DNA from: Palsa-504 sp963800415
GTDB taxonomy: Bacteria; Actinomycetota; Actinomycetes; Streptosporangiales; Streptosporangiaceae
DNA: 64,000 bases
Direction: 5' to 3'
NCBI GenBank assembly: GCA_963800415.1
Contig: CAWDBS010000043.1
Location: 111,290 to 175,289, forward strand
Under the pieces are notes generated by a model. The model had not been told where the DNA came from. It saw only the letters and a program-made list of their open reading frames with translations, and did not search any database. The translations under genes and the position numbers were made by a program. This document shows, one piece after another, positions 16,997 through 26,196 of the stretch (the stretch's first letter is position 1; every line of letters begins with the position of its first letter).

Positions 16997-17962
16997 ATGT
17001 CATCCCCGCCGAGTAGCCTGAATCAGGTGTCTGGGAGTGAAGTACTCGTTCGTGCGCGCGGCCTGACCAAGCGGTTCGGGGATTTCACGGCGGTAGACGG
17101 GATCGACTTCGATCTGTACCGCGGCGAGGCGTTCGGCTTCCTCGGGCCGAACGGCGCGGGAAAATCCTCCACGATGCGGATGATCGGCTGCGTCTCCCCG
17201 CCGAGCGGCGGGGAGCTGACCATCCTCGGCGCCGATCCGGTCCGCGACGGCTCCGCGATCAGGGCCCGGCTGGGCGTGGTGCCGCAGGAGGACACCCTCG
17301 ACGTCGAGCTGACCGTGGTCGAGAACCTGCTGGTCTACGGCAGGTATTTCGGGCTGCCCCGCCGCGTCATCCGGGAACGGGCGGCGGCGCTGCTCGAGTT
17401 CGTGCAGCTCGCCGACCGGGCCGGGGACCGGGTTGACCCGCTGTCCGGCGGCCTGAAGCGCCGCCTGACGATCGCCCGCTCGCTCATCAACGAGCCCGAG
17501 ATCCTGATCCTCGACGAGCCCACCACCGGGCTGGACCCGCAGGCCAGGCACGTGGTGTGGGACCGGCTGTTCCGGCTCAAGCAGCGCGGCGTCACGCTGA
17601 TCCTGACTACGCACTACATGGACGAGGCGGAACAGCTGTGCGACCGGCTGGTGGTCATGGACCACGGCAGGTTCGCCGCCGAGGGCTCGCCCCGCGACCT
17701 GATCACGCGCTACTGCTCCCCGGAGGTGCTTGAGCTCCGCTTTGATCCGGAGCTGCACGACCTGGCCGCGGACAAGCTCAAAGATTTTCCCGCCGAACGG
17801 GCTGAGGTACTCGCCGACCGCATCCTGCTGTACGTCCCCGATGGGGACGCCGCCCTGGCGGCGGTCCGTTCCGGCGGCCTCGAGCCGCTCACCTCGCTGG
17901 TCCGCCGCGGCACGCTCGAGGATGTGTTCCTGCGCCTGACCGGGCGGAGGCTGGAGGACTGA
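16997..17962 (+). CDS. ABC-2 exporter ATP-binding protein
   Basis: A 321-residue ATPase with Walker A GPNGAGKSS, signature LSGGLKRRLTIARSL, Walker B ILILDEPTTGLD and the switch His in TTHYMDEA. A C-terminal extension of about 90 residues resembles DrrA/NodI-type drug or glycolipid exporters. It is translationally coupled to the permease (TGATG overlap at 17960-17964). ATG 16997 or GTG 17027 may be the start. It forms a three-gene exporter with the next two genes. Confidence 0.9.
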   Translation: MSSPPSSLNQVSGSEVLVRARGLTKRFGDFTAVDGIDFDLYRGEAFGFLGPNGAGKSSTMRMIGCVSPPSGGELTILGADPVRDGSAIRARLGVVPQEDTLDVELTVVENLLVYGRYFGLPRRVIRERAAALLEFVQLADRAGDRVDPLSGGLKRRLTIARSLINEPEILILDEPTTGLDPQARHVVWDRLFRLKQRGVTLILTTHYMDEAEQLCDRLVVMDHGRFAAEGSPRDLITRYCSPEVLELRFDPELHDLAADKLKDFPAERAEVLADRILLYVPDGDAALAAVRSGGLEPLTSLVRRGTLEDVFLRLTGRRLED

Positions 17963-18741
17963 TGGTCGGGTCAGCACGGCCCGTCCGCGCCTTCCAGTGC
18001 TGGCTGACGGTGTACCGGCGGATCTGGCGGTCCAGCATCTGGTCCAGCGTGCTCGGCCCGCTGTTCTACCTGGGCGCGATGGGCTTGGGCCTGGGCGCTC
18101 TGGTGGACAGGCACGGGACGGCCAGCCTCGGCGGGGTGAGCTACCTGGCCTTCGTGGCACCGGCCATCCTGGCCTCGGGGGCCATGAATACGGCCATGGG
18201 CGAGGCGAGCTACCCCGTGTTCGGCTCCATCAAGTGGAACAAGATCTACGTCGCGGCGCAGGCTTCGCCGCTGCGGCCGGCCGACATCTACCGCGGGCAC
18301 CTGATGTTCATGACGATGCGGATCGCGATGACCACCGCCCTCGTCACGGTGTACATGTGGGCGTTCGGCGCGACCAGGTCCGCGTGGGCAGTGCTGGCGT
18401 GGCCGGCCGCGACGCTCACCGGGCTCGCCTTCGCCGCGCCGATCGCGGCGTGGGCGGTCACGGTGAAGATGGATAATTCCTTCGCTTACATGTTCAGGTT
18501 CGGCATGATGCCGCTGATGCTGTTCTCCGGCACGTTCTTCCCGGTGTCCCAGCTGCCCGGCTGGCTCCGCCTGCTCGCCTACGCCACGCCGCTGTGGCAC
18601 GGCGTCGCGCTGTGCCGCGCGCTCAGCCTCGGCTATGTCAACCTGCCCGGGGCGTTCGTGCACGTGGCGTACCTCGCCACGCTGGCCGCGATCGGGATCT
18701 GGGCCGGCGCCCGTACCTACCGCGGGCGCCTGTATGTCTAG
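17962..18741 (+). CDS. ABC-2 type permease
   Basis: A 259-residue membrane protein with six predicted helices, including GPLFYLGAMGLGLGALV, FMTMRIAMTTALVTVYMWAF and MMPLMLFSGTFFPVSQLPGW (the ABC-2 signature region). It resembles NodJ/DrrB-type permeases. It overlaps the ATPase stop by 1 bp and precedes a second, related permease; the two probably form a heterodimeric channel. Confidence 0.88.
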   Translation: MVGSARPVRAFQCWLTVYRRIWRSSIWSSVLGPLFYLGAMGLGLGALVDRHGTASLGGVSYLAFVAPAILASGAMNTAMGEASYPVFGSIKWNKIYVAAQASPLRPADIYRGHLMFMTMRIAMTTALVTVYMWAFGATRSAWAVLAWPAATLTGLAFAAPIAAWAVTVKMDNSFAYMFRFGMMPLMLFSGTFFPVSQLPGWLRLLAYATPLWHGVALCRALSLGYVNLPGAFVHVAYLATLAAIGIWAGARTYRGRLYV

Positions 18742-18752
18742 CGGGGCAGAGC

Positions 18753-19592
18753 ATGTCTAGCCCGGCGCTGCGGATGCTGCCGCCGACCGGGCGGCTGGCG
18801 CGTCTGCGCCGGGCGGGGCCCTCGAACAGCGACGCGGGCAGCCTGCGCCTGATCGAACGGCACGCCCGGGTCTACCGGCACGCCTGGCTGGTGTTCGCAT
18901 CCGGCGTCTTCGAGCCGCTGTTCTACCTGCTGTCAGTGGGGCTCGGCCTGGGCGTGCTGGTCGGCAGGGTGCCAGGTCCCGGCGGACACCTCATCCCGTA
19001 CCGGGAGTTCGTCGCGCCCGGCTTGCTCGCCGTGTCCTCGATGAACGGCGCGATGTACGACTCGACGTTCAACATCTTCTTCCGGCTCAAGTACGCCAAG
19101 CTGTACGACGCGATCCTGGCCACGCCGATGCGCCCGGCCCAGGTGGCGCTGGGCGAGATCGGCTGGGCGCTGCTCCGCGGCACCATCTACGCCGCGGCGT
19201 TCACGCTGGTCATGCTGGCGATGGGCCTGGTGCACTCGGCCTGGGCGGTGCTGGCCGTGCCGGTCGCGGTGCTGATCGGCTTCGCCTTCGCCGCCCTCGG
19301 CATGACCGGGACGACCTACATGAAGAGCTGGCAGGATTTCGACTACGTGATCCTGGCCAGCATGCCCCTCTTCTTGTTCTCCGCGACGTTCTACCCGCTC
19401 GGCGTCTACCCGCGGGCAGTTCAGGTAATAGTCGAGTGCACGCCGCTGTACCAGGGCGTCGTGCTGCTGCGCGACCTAACCGTCGGGGTGGTCGGTCCCG
19501 ACCTCTTGTGGCGGGCGGCCTACCTGGCCGTACTCGGACTGGCCGGCCTCTACGTATCCGGCCGCCGCCTCGCGAAGCTGCTGCTCATCTGA
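18753..19592 (+). CDS. ABC-2 type permease
   Basis: A 279-residue paralogue of the preceding permease: PLFYLLSVGLGLGVLVG, FVAPGLLAVSSMNGAMYDST and SMPLFLFSATFYPLGVYP align with it. ATG 18753 follows the upstream stop by 11 bp with GGGGCAGAG in between. A third gene in the exporter unit; the transported substrate is unknown, though a polar lipid or glycan precursor would fit this neighbourhood. Confidence 0.87.
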   Translation: MSSPALRMLPPTGRLARLRRAGPSNSDAGSLRLIERHARVYRHAWLVFASGVFEPLFYLLSVGLGLGVLVGRVPGPGGHLIPYREFVAPGLLAVSSMNGAMYDSTFNIFFRLKYAKLYDAILATPMRPAQVALGEIGWALLRGTIYAAAFTLVMLAMGLVHSAWAVLAVPVAVLIGFAFAALGMTGTTYMKSWQDFDYVILASMPLFLFSATFYPLGVYPRAVQVIVECTPLYQGVVLLRDLTVGVVGPDLLWRAAYLAVLGLAGLYVSGRRLAKLLLI

Positions 19593-19747
19593 CCTGCGCC
19601 CGGTACCTTCCGGCTGCCACCCGCCAACGGACTCCAACCAGAGCGCTGCGTAACGAAGCGGGCCAGCCATGGCGGACAGGCGTACTGGTGGGTAGGTAGG
19701 CTGGACGCGATCCCTGTGGAAGCGGCCCATTCGGAAGGTTGTGCTCC

Positions 19748-21008
<1,261 letters not shown>

Positions 21009-21098
21009 GCCGGGCGAACCGGCGCCACCCCGCGAGCTGAGCAGTATTACCGGTGTGAGCACCGCGGTCCGTTAGGGAATGAAACGAGAGGAACCTAC

Positions 21099-21851
21099 GT
21101 GACAGAAAGAATCGCGATCGTGACCGGCTCGGCCCGCGGCATCGGTGCCGCCACGGCGCGTCGGCTGGCCACGGACGGGATGGCCGTGGCGGTCCTGGAC
21201 CTGGACGAGGCCGCGTGCGCCGGGACGGTGAAGGAGATCACCGACGCCGGCGGCCGCGCGCTCGCGGTGGGCGCCGACGTCAGCCAGGCCGATCAGGTCG
21301 CGACGGCGGTCGAGCGGGTGGCCGAGGAACTGGGCGAGCCGACCGTGCTGGTGAACAACGCCGGCGTGATCCGCGACAACCTGCTGTTCAAGATGACCGA
21401 GGACGACTGGGACACGGTCATGGGCGTGCACCTGCGCGGCGCGTTCCTGATGACCAAGGCCGTGCAGCAGTACATGGTCGGGCAGCGTTTCGGGCGCATC
21501 GTCAACCTGTCGTCCTCTTCCGCGCTCGGCAACCGCGGCCAGGTCAACTACTCCGCGGCCAAGGCCGGCCTGCAGGGCTTCACCAAGACCCTGGCCATCG
21601 AGCTCGGCCAGTTCGGGATCACCGCGAACGCGGTCGCGCCCGGGTTCATCGCCACCGACATGACCGCGGCCACCGCGGAGCGCGTCGGCGTCTCGTTCGA
21701 CGTTTTCCAGAAAGCCGCCGCGGAGCGCATACCCGTCCGCAGGACCGGGCAGCCCAGTGATGTGGCCCATGCCATCTCATTCCTGGTCAGCGAGGGCGCG
21801 GGTTTCGTCTCCGGCCAGGTCATCTACGTTGCAGGCGGTCCGCTGTGCTGA
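21099..21851 (+). CDS. SDR-family 3-oxoacyl reductase/3-hydroxyacyl-CoA dehydrogenase (FabG-like)
   Basis: A 250-residue classical short-chain dehydrogenase: TGSARGIGAATARRLA (NAD(P) motif), NNAGVIRDNL, Ser in NLSSSSALGNRGQ, YSAAKAG (catalytic Tyr-Lys) and the C-terminal SEGAGFVSGQVIYVAGG. GTG start after GAGAGGA. Its place between acyl-CoA dehydrogenase genes suggests a beta-oxidation step rather than fatty-acid synthesis. Confidence 0.88.
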   Translation: MTERIAIVTGSARGIGAATARRLATDGMAVAVLDLDEAACAGTVKEITDAGGRALAVGADVSQADQVATAVERVAEELGEPTVLVNNAGVIRDNLLFKMTEDDWDTVMGVHLRGAFLMTKAVQQYMVGQRFGRIVNLSSSSALGNRGQVNYSAAKAGLQGFTKTLAIELGQFGITANAVAPGFIATDMTAATAERVGVSFDVFQKAAAERIPVRRTGQPSDVAHAISFLVSEGAGFVSGQVIYVAGGPLC

Positions 21852-21899
21852 CAGGAGCAGAAGCAGACGCCGGACGCGCCCGGTCAGATCCGCGAGCGG

Positions 21900-23075
21900 G
21901 TGCGCGCCTTCCTGGCCGAACACGACCCGGCCGAGATGGGTAAGCAAGACTTCCTCAACGCCCGGTTCGACGCGGGCCTGGCCTGGGTGCACTACCCGGA
22001 AGGGCTCGGCGGCCTGGGCGTGTCCCGGACGCTGCAGGGCATCGTCGACGCCGAGTTCGCCGCGGCCGGCGCGCCGAGCAATGACCCGGAACGAAACGGC
22101 ATCGGCCTGGGCATGGCGGCGCCGACGATCCTCGCCTACGGCAACGAGGAGCAGCAGAAACGCTGGCTGCGCAAGCTCTGGACGGCCGAGGAAATCTGGT
22201 GCCAGCTGTTCAGCGAGCCGGGCGCGGGCAGCGACCTGGCCGCGCTGGCGACTCGCGCGGTCAAAGCGAAGGGGGATGGGGAGGCGGGCGGGGACGGCTG
22301 GGTGGTCTCCGGGCAGAAGGTGTGGACCTCGCAGGCCCACCAGGCCCGGCGCGCCCTCCTGGTCACCCGCACCGACCCCGACGTGCCGAAACACCAGGGG
22401 CTCACCTACTTCGCAGTCGACATGACCGCTCCCGGCGTGGAAGTCAGGCCGCTGCGTCAGCTCACCGGCGAGGCCGAGTTCAACGAGGTGTTCCTGACCG
22501 ACGTGCGGATCCCCGACGAGGACCGCATCGGCCAGGTCGGCGAGGGCTGGAAGGTGGCCAACGCCACGCTGATGAGCGAGCGGGTGAGCATCGGCGCCTC
22601 GCGCGCGGCGCCGCGGGAGAGCGGCATGATCTCCTCGGCCGCCCGGACCTGGCGCTCCCGGCCCGAGCTGCGCACGCGCGGCCTGCACGACCGGATGCTG
22701 CGGCTGTGGACGGAGGCCGAGGTGGCCCGGCTGGCGGGGGAGCGGCTGCGCCAGCAGCTGGCGGCGGGCAAGCCCGGACCGGAAGGCTCGGCCGCCAAGC
22801 TGGTCTTCGCCCGGCTCAACCAGGAAATCTCCGGGTTCGAGGTCGAGCTGGCCGGTGGTGACGGGCTGCGGTATGACGACTGGACCATGCGCCGCCCGGA
22901 ACACGCGAACTTCTACGGCCGCGGCCCCGGCTACCGCTACCTGCGGGCAAAGGGCAACTCCATCGAGGGCGGCACCTCGGAGATCCTGCGCAACATCGTC
23001 GCCGAGCGGGTGCTCGGCCTCCCCGCCGAACCCCGCGTCGACAAGGACGTGCCATGGAAGGACCTACCACGGTGA
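21900..23075 (+). CDS. Acyl-CoA dehydrogenase, first subunit of a pair
   Basis: A 391-residue acyl-CoA dehydrogenase: QLFSEPGAGSDLAAL, GWVVSGQKVWTSQAH, FAVDMTAPGVEVRPL, then a C-terminal NSIEGGTSEILRNIVAERVL. The frame is open upstream to 21855 (residues QTPDAPGQIRER precede GTG 21900) without a good ATG; the true start may have been lost to a sequence change. Its stop overlaps the next gene, a weaker homologue, as in mycobacterial heteromeric (alpha2-beta2) FadE pairs used in steroid and branched-chain degradation. Confidence 0.85.
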   Translation: MRAFLAEHDPAEMGKQDFLNARFDAGLAWVHYPEGLGGLGVSRTLQGIVDAEFAAAGAPSNDPERNGIGLGMAAPTILAYGNEEQQKRWLRKLWTAEEIWCQLFSEPGAGSDLAALATRAVKAKGDGEAGGDGWVVSGQKVWTSQAHQARRALLVTRTDPDVPKHQGLTYFAVDMTAPGVEVRPLRQLTGEAEFNEVFLTDVRIPDEDRIGQVGEGWKVANATLMSERVSIGASRAAPRESGMISSAARTWRSRPELRTRGLHDRMLRLWTEAEVARLAGERLRQQLAAGKPGPEGSAAKLVFARLNQEISGFEVELAGGDGLRYDDWTMRRPEHANFYGRGPGYRYLRAKGNSIEGGTSEILRNIVAERVLGLPAEPRVDKDVPWKDLPR

Positions 23076-24304
23076 GCGAGGATCTCCCCGATCTCCTCTA
23101 TTCAGATTCCGAACGGGCCCTGGCTGACAGCCTCGGCTCACTGCTTGCCGACCGCGGCGGACTGGACAAGGCGCTGGCACGGATCGAGTCGGGCCAGACC
23201 TACGACGACAGCCTGTGGAACAGCATCGCCGCGGACCTAGGCTGCGCCGGGCTGCTGATCCCCGAACGCGACGGGGGGGCCGGCGCGTCCTACCGGGAGG
23301 CCGCGGCCGCCGCCGAGGTGCTGGGCAGCTTCGTCGCGCCGGTGCCGTTCCTCGGCAGCGCCGTCGTCGCGACGGCAGCCCTGCTGAGCGTGGCCGCCGG
23401 AGCTCCGTCTGATGCCGCTGCCAACGGCGCGGGCCGCGGGTCGGCGAGCACCCCGTTCACGCCGGCCAGGGCCGCTGCCGACTTGCTCGCCAAGATGGCG
23501 GACGGCGGCGTGACCGCGGCGCTGGCGATCCCGTTCGCCAGCGCCCCGGGGCCTGGGGGAGGTGCCGCCTTCCCGGTCTCGGTCCGGGTGGCCGGGTCGC
23601 GGCCCGCCGACGTCGGGACCGGGGTAGCCCGGCTGCGCGGGATGGTCACCGGGGTCGCCGACGCACTGCCCGCCGGAGTGCTGCTCGTCCCGGCCGACGG
23701 CGTGCCGCACGCGCTCTACCTGGTCGACATGGCCGCCGAAGGCGTGGCCAAGGCACCGGTGACCTCGCTCGACATGACCAGGCAGCTGTGCGACCTGTCG
23801 TTCGACGACGCGCCGGCCACACTGATCGCGTCCGGGCAGGGCGCTGAGCGGGCGCTGGACGCGGCGCTGGCCGCCGGCGCGGGCATCCTGGCCGCCGAAC
23901 AGGTCGGGCTGGCCCAGCGCTGCCTGGACATGACGGTCGCATACGTCTGCGAACGCCGCCAGTTCGCCCGTCCCGTCGGGTCGTTCCAGGGGCTCAAGCA
24001 CCGGCTGGCCGACCTGTGGGTGTCGGTCACCCAGGCCCGCGCGGCGTCCAGGTACGCGGCGGCGTGCCTCGCGACCGGCTCAGCTGACGCCAAGGTCGCG
24101 GTGGCGCTGGCCAAGGCCTACTGCTCGGAGGTCGCGGTGAACGCCGCGCAGGAATGCGTGCAGATGCACGGCGGCATCGGCTTCACCTGGGAGCACACGG
24201 CGCACCTGTACCTGAAACGCGCGAAGGCGGACTCGATCGGCTACGGCACGGCGGACGCGCACCGCGCGGCGCTCGGGTCCCTGGTCAACCTGCCCACGCC
24301 ATGA
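23072..24304 (+). CDS. Acyl-CoA dehydrogenase, second subunit of a pair
   Basis: About 410 residues; GTG 23072 overlaps the previous stop by 4 bp (GTGA) and gives the usual SEDLPDLLYSDSERALADS opening. ATG 23054 is an alternative. The C-terminal half has the acyl-CoA dehydrogenase core (VAYVCERRQFARPVGSFQGL, ALAKAYCSEVAVNAAQECVQ, MHGGIGFTWEHTAHLYLKR). The middle is rich in Ala/Gly. It resembles the beta-type partner of heteromeric FadEs. Translational coupling supports a complex with the upstream subunit. Confidence 0.85.
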   Translation: MSEDLPDLLYSDSERALADSLGSLLADRGGLDKALARIESGQTYDDSLWNSIAADLGCAGLLIPERDGGAGASYREAAAAAEVLGSFVAPVPFLGSAVVATAALLSVAAGAPSDAAANGAGRGSASTPFTPARAAADLLAKMADGGVTAALAIPFASAPGPGGGAAFPVSVRVAGSRPADVGTGVARLRGMVTGVADALPAGVLLVPADGVPHALYLVDMAAEGVAKAPVTSLDMTRQLCDLSFDDAPATLIASGQGAERALDAALAAGAGILAAEQVGLAQRCLDMTVAYVCERRQFARPVGSFQGLKHRLADLWVSVTQARAASRYAAACLATGSADAKVAVALAKAYCSEVAVNAAQECVQMHGGIGFTWEHTAHLYLKRAKADSIGYGTADAHRAALGSLVNLPTP

Positions 24305-24543
24305 CGGGCCCCGTGATGGCTCCGTTGACGGACGAGGGGGCGGACCTGCGCAGCCGGGCCGGTGCCGGCCAGTCCGGCGTGACAGGGCTCGGCCGGGACC
24401 GCTTGCTGGTGGACGGGGCTGAGGTCTTCGACCAGACGCTGGCCATGCGGGAGGGCGGCTGGACGCTAGAGGCAGGCACGTTCACCCTCTTGGCGGGCTC
24501 CTCGTCCGCGTCCCTCCCGCTCACCGCCAGCGTCAAGCTTTAG
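24301..24543 (+). pseudogene. Glycoside hydrolase family 3-type C-terminal remnant
   Basis: An 80-residue frame starting at an ATGA overlap. The end, WTLEAGTFTLLAGSSSASL followed by PLTASVKL, matches the fibronectin-like tail of GH3 beta-glucosidases, and RDRLLVDGAEVFDQ resembles their PA14 insert. No catalytic domain is present, so this is probably a fusion of two fragments left after a deletion, perhaps translated by read-on from the FadE operon. Confidence 0.45.
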
Positions 24544-24688
24544 GTGGCGCCATCGTCTTGTTCCTGTGCTATCTACGGGTGTCGCGCACCGTCCCGCTGG
24601 CATCGCCAGCCCCATTGACCACATTTGGCATGCCCGGCCGCGCCGCGCGACGTCGTCGGTAGGCCGTTGAGTGCACTCCGGCACTCCG

Positions 24689-24700
24689 TACACTGGCGGG
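24689..24700 (+). promoter_or_regulatory. Leaderless-type -10 box for GT2 gene
   Basis: TACACT (24689-24694) followed by exactly 6 bases and ATG. The same TCCGTACACTGGCGG block precedes the paralogue at 42464. Transcription would begin at or next to the start codon. Confidence 0.6.
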
Positions 24701-25531
24701 ATGATAAATGGCCGCCGGATCAGCGTTGTGCTGCCGGCTTACAATGCGGAATTCACGTTGTCGCGTACGGTAGCCGAACTTGACCGAGAGGTCATCGACG
24801 AGATCGTGCTCGTCGACGACGCCAGTACCGACCAGACCGTCACCCGGGCCCGTGAACTGGGCTTGGAGCCGATTCTCCACGACGTCAACCTTGGCTACGG
24901 GGCAAACCAGAAGACCTGCTACCGGCGGGCGATGGAGCTTGGCGCGGACATCGTCGTCATGGTGCATCCGGACTATCAGTACTCACCGTTGCTCGTCCCG
25001 GCGATGGCATCGATGATCGCCTACGGCGAGTATGACATGGTCCTCGGCTCACGCATCCTCGCCCAGAACTCGGTCGCGCGCGGCATGCCCCGCTACAAGT
25101 ATGTCGCCAACCGCTTCCTGACCGTCGTCGAGAATATCTTCCTGCAGCAGAAGCTGTCTGAATATCACACCGGCCTGCGCGCCTTCAGCAGCACGCTGCT
25201 CACCGGCTTGCCGTTCGAGCGCAACTCCGATGACTTCCTCTTCGACAACCAGATCATCGCGCAGGCCATTTCGGCAGGCGCCAGGATTGGCGAGGTGTCC
25301 TGTCCGACTCGCTACGCGGCCGAATCGTCGTCGATCAACCTGCGCCGGAGCATCCGGTACGGCCTCGGGGTGCTGCGCACGTCCGGTCAGTACCGGCTGC
25401 GCAAGCTCGGGCTTCGCCAGTACCCCTACCTCGACGTCGATCCCGCCTTGGTAGTCGCCCGGCCCCGGGACGCCGACAACACGGCCGAGCCGGCGGCCGA
25501 GGTCAGGGAATCGGCTCGCACCGACGGCTAG
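24701..25531 (+). CDS. Family 2 glycosyltransferase (polyprenyl-phosphate sugar synthase-like), copy 1
   Basis: A 276-residue soluble GT-A enzyme: VVLPAYNAEFTLSRTVAE, LVDDASTDQTVTRAREL, NLGYGANQKTCYRRAMELGA, and MVHPDYQYSP in place of the usual DXD. The ending is without membrane helices. Proteins of this pattern are dolichol-phosphate-mannose-synthase relatives making polyprenyl-phosphate sugars. It sits before an ArnE/F-like flippase and a polytopic membrane protein, the arrangement of lipid-linked sugar modification systems. The paralogue at 42464-43294 is close to identical through the core. Confidence 0.85.
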   Translation: MINGRRISVVLPAYNAEFTLSRTVAELDREVIDEIVLVDDASTDQTVTRARELGLEPILHDVNLGYGANQKTCYRRAMELGADIVVMVHPDYQYSPLLVPAMASMIAYGEYDMVLGSRILAQNSVARGMPRYKYVANRFLTVVENIFLQQKLSEYHTGLRAFSSTLLTGLPFERNSDDFLFDNQIIAQAISAGARIGEVSCPTRYAAESSSINLRRSIRYGLGVLRTSGQYRLRKLGLRQYPYLDVDPALVVARPRDADNTAEPAAEVRESARTDG

Positions 25532-25686
25532 CACCGAGGCCGAGCGGCCCGGACGCTCGCTGCGCCAGGCCACGGCCCCGGCGGACGAGCGTAGACTTCG
25601 GACGGCGTGCATAACCGGCGGGCTAGTCATCCGCATTGGATGCCAGTAAGTTCTCTCTCCTGACGCCGCACATCAAGGAACGGCGA

Positions 25687-26196
25687 ATGTCGAAGTCATC
25701 TGAAGCGGGTGCCCCGCTCCCCCGGGAGACGCATCCAGCCGGGCCACCTGGCGGGTCGGAGCACCCACCGCTGAACCACTCAACGGGGCGTCCTGAGCCT
25801 GCAGGAACACCAGGGAGGGGTCATTTGACCATAGCAAGCATTGCGCTGCTGCTATTCGCCGTCGTCTCGGCGGCGACCGGACAGGTGATGCTCAAGCACG
25901 GCATGCAGATCGCAACGGCCCGCGTGGCCGATTCGGGCGGATCGCTGGCGCTTCGCGCCGCCACCACGCCGTGGGTCCTGCTCGGGCTGGTCGTATTCGG
26001 CGTCTCCGCGGTAGCCTGGCTGGCCGCGCTGTCGAAGGTACCGCTGAGCGTGGCCTACCCGTTCAACGCCCTCGGCTATCTCGTCATCCTGAGCGCGAGC
26101 ATCCTGGTCTTGCATGAACGGGCCAGCGTGCTGACCTGGGTCGGCTCGCTCCTGGTCGTGTCAGGGCTGCTCATCGTGGTGCTGACCAAGCCATAG
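25687..26196 (+). CDS. SMR/ArnE-F-like small membrane transporter, copy 1
   Basis: A 169-residue protein. After about 55 polar residues come four helices: LTIASIALLLFAVVSAATGQ, WVLLGLVVFGVSAVAWLAAL, VAYPFNALGYLVILSASILV and VLTWVGSLLVVSGLLIVVL. This is the EamA/SMR fold of undecaprenyl-phosphate-aminoarabinose flippase subunits and EmrE. ATG 25687 follows AAGGAA. Given the adjacent GT2, it likely flips a polyprenyl-phosphate sugar. Its 3' end overlaps the convergent membrane protein gene by 26 bp. Confidence 0.82.
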   Translation: MSKSSEAGAPLPRETHPAGPPGGSEHPPLNHSTGRPEPAGTPGRGHLTIASIALLLFAVVSAATGQVMLKHGMQIATARVADSGGSLALRAATTPWVLLGLVVFGVSAVAWLAALSKVPLSVAYPFNALGYLVILSASILVLHERASVLTWVGSLLVVSGLLIVVLTKP

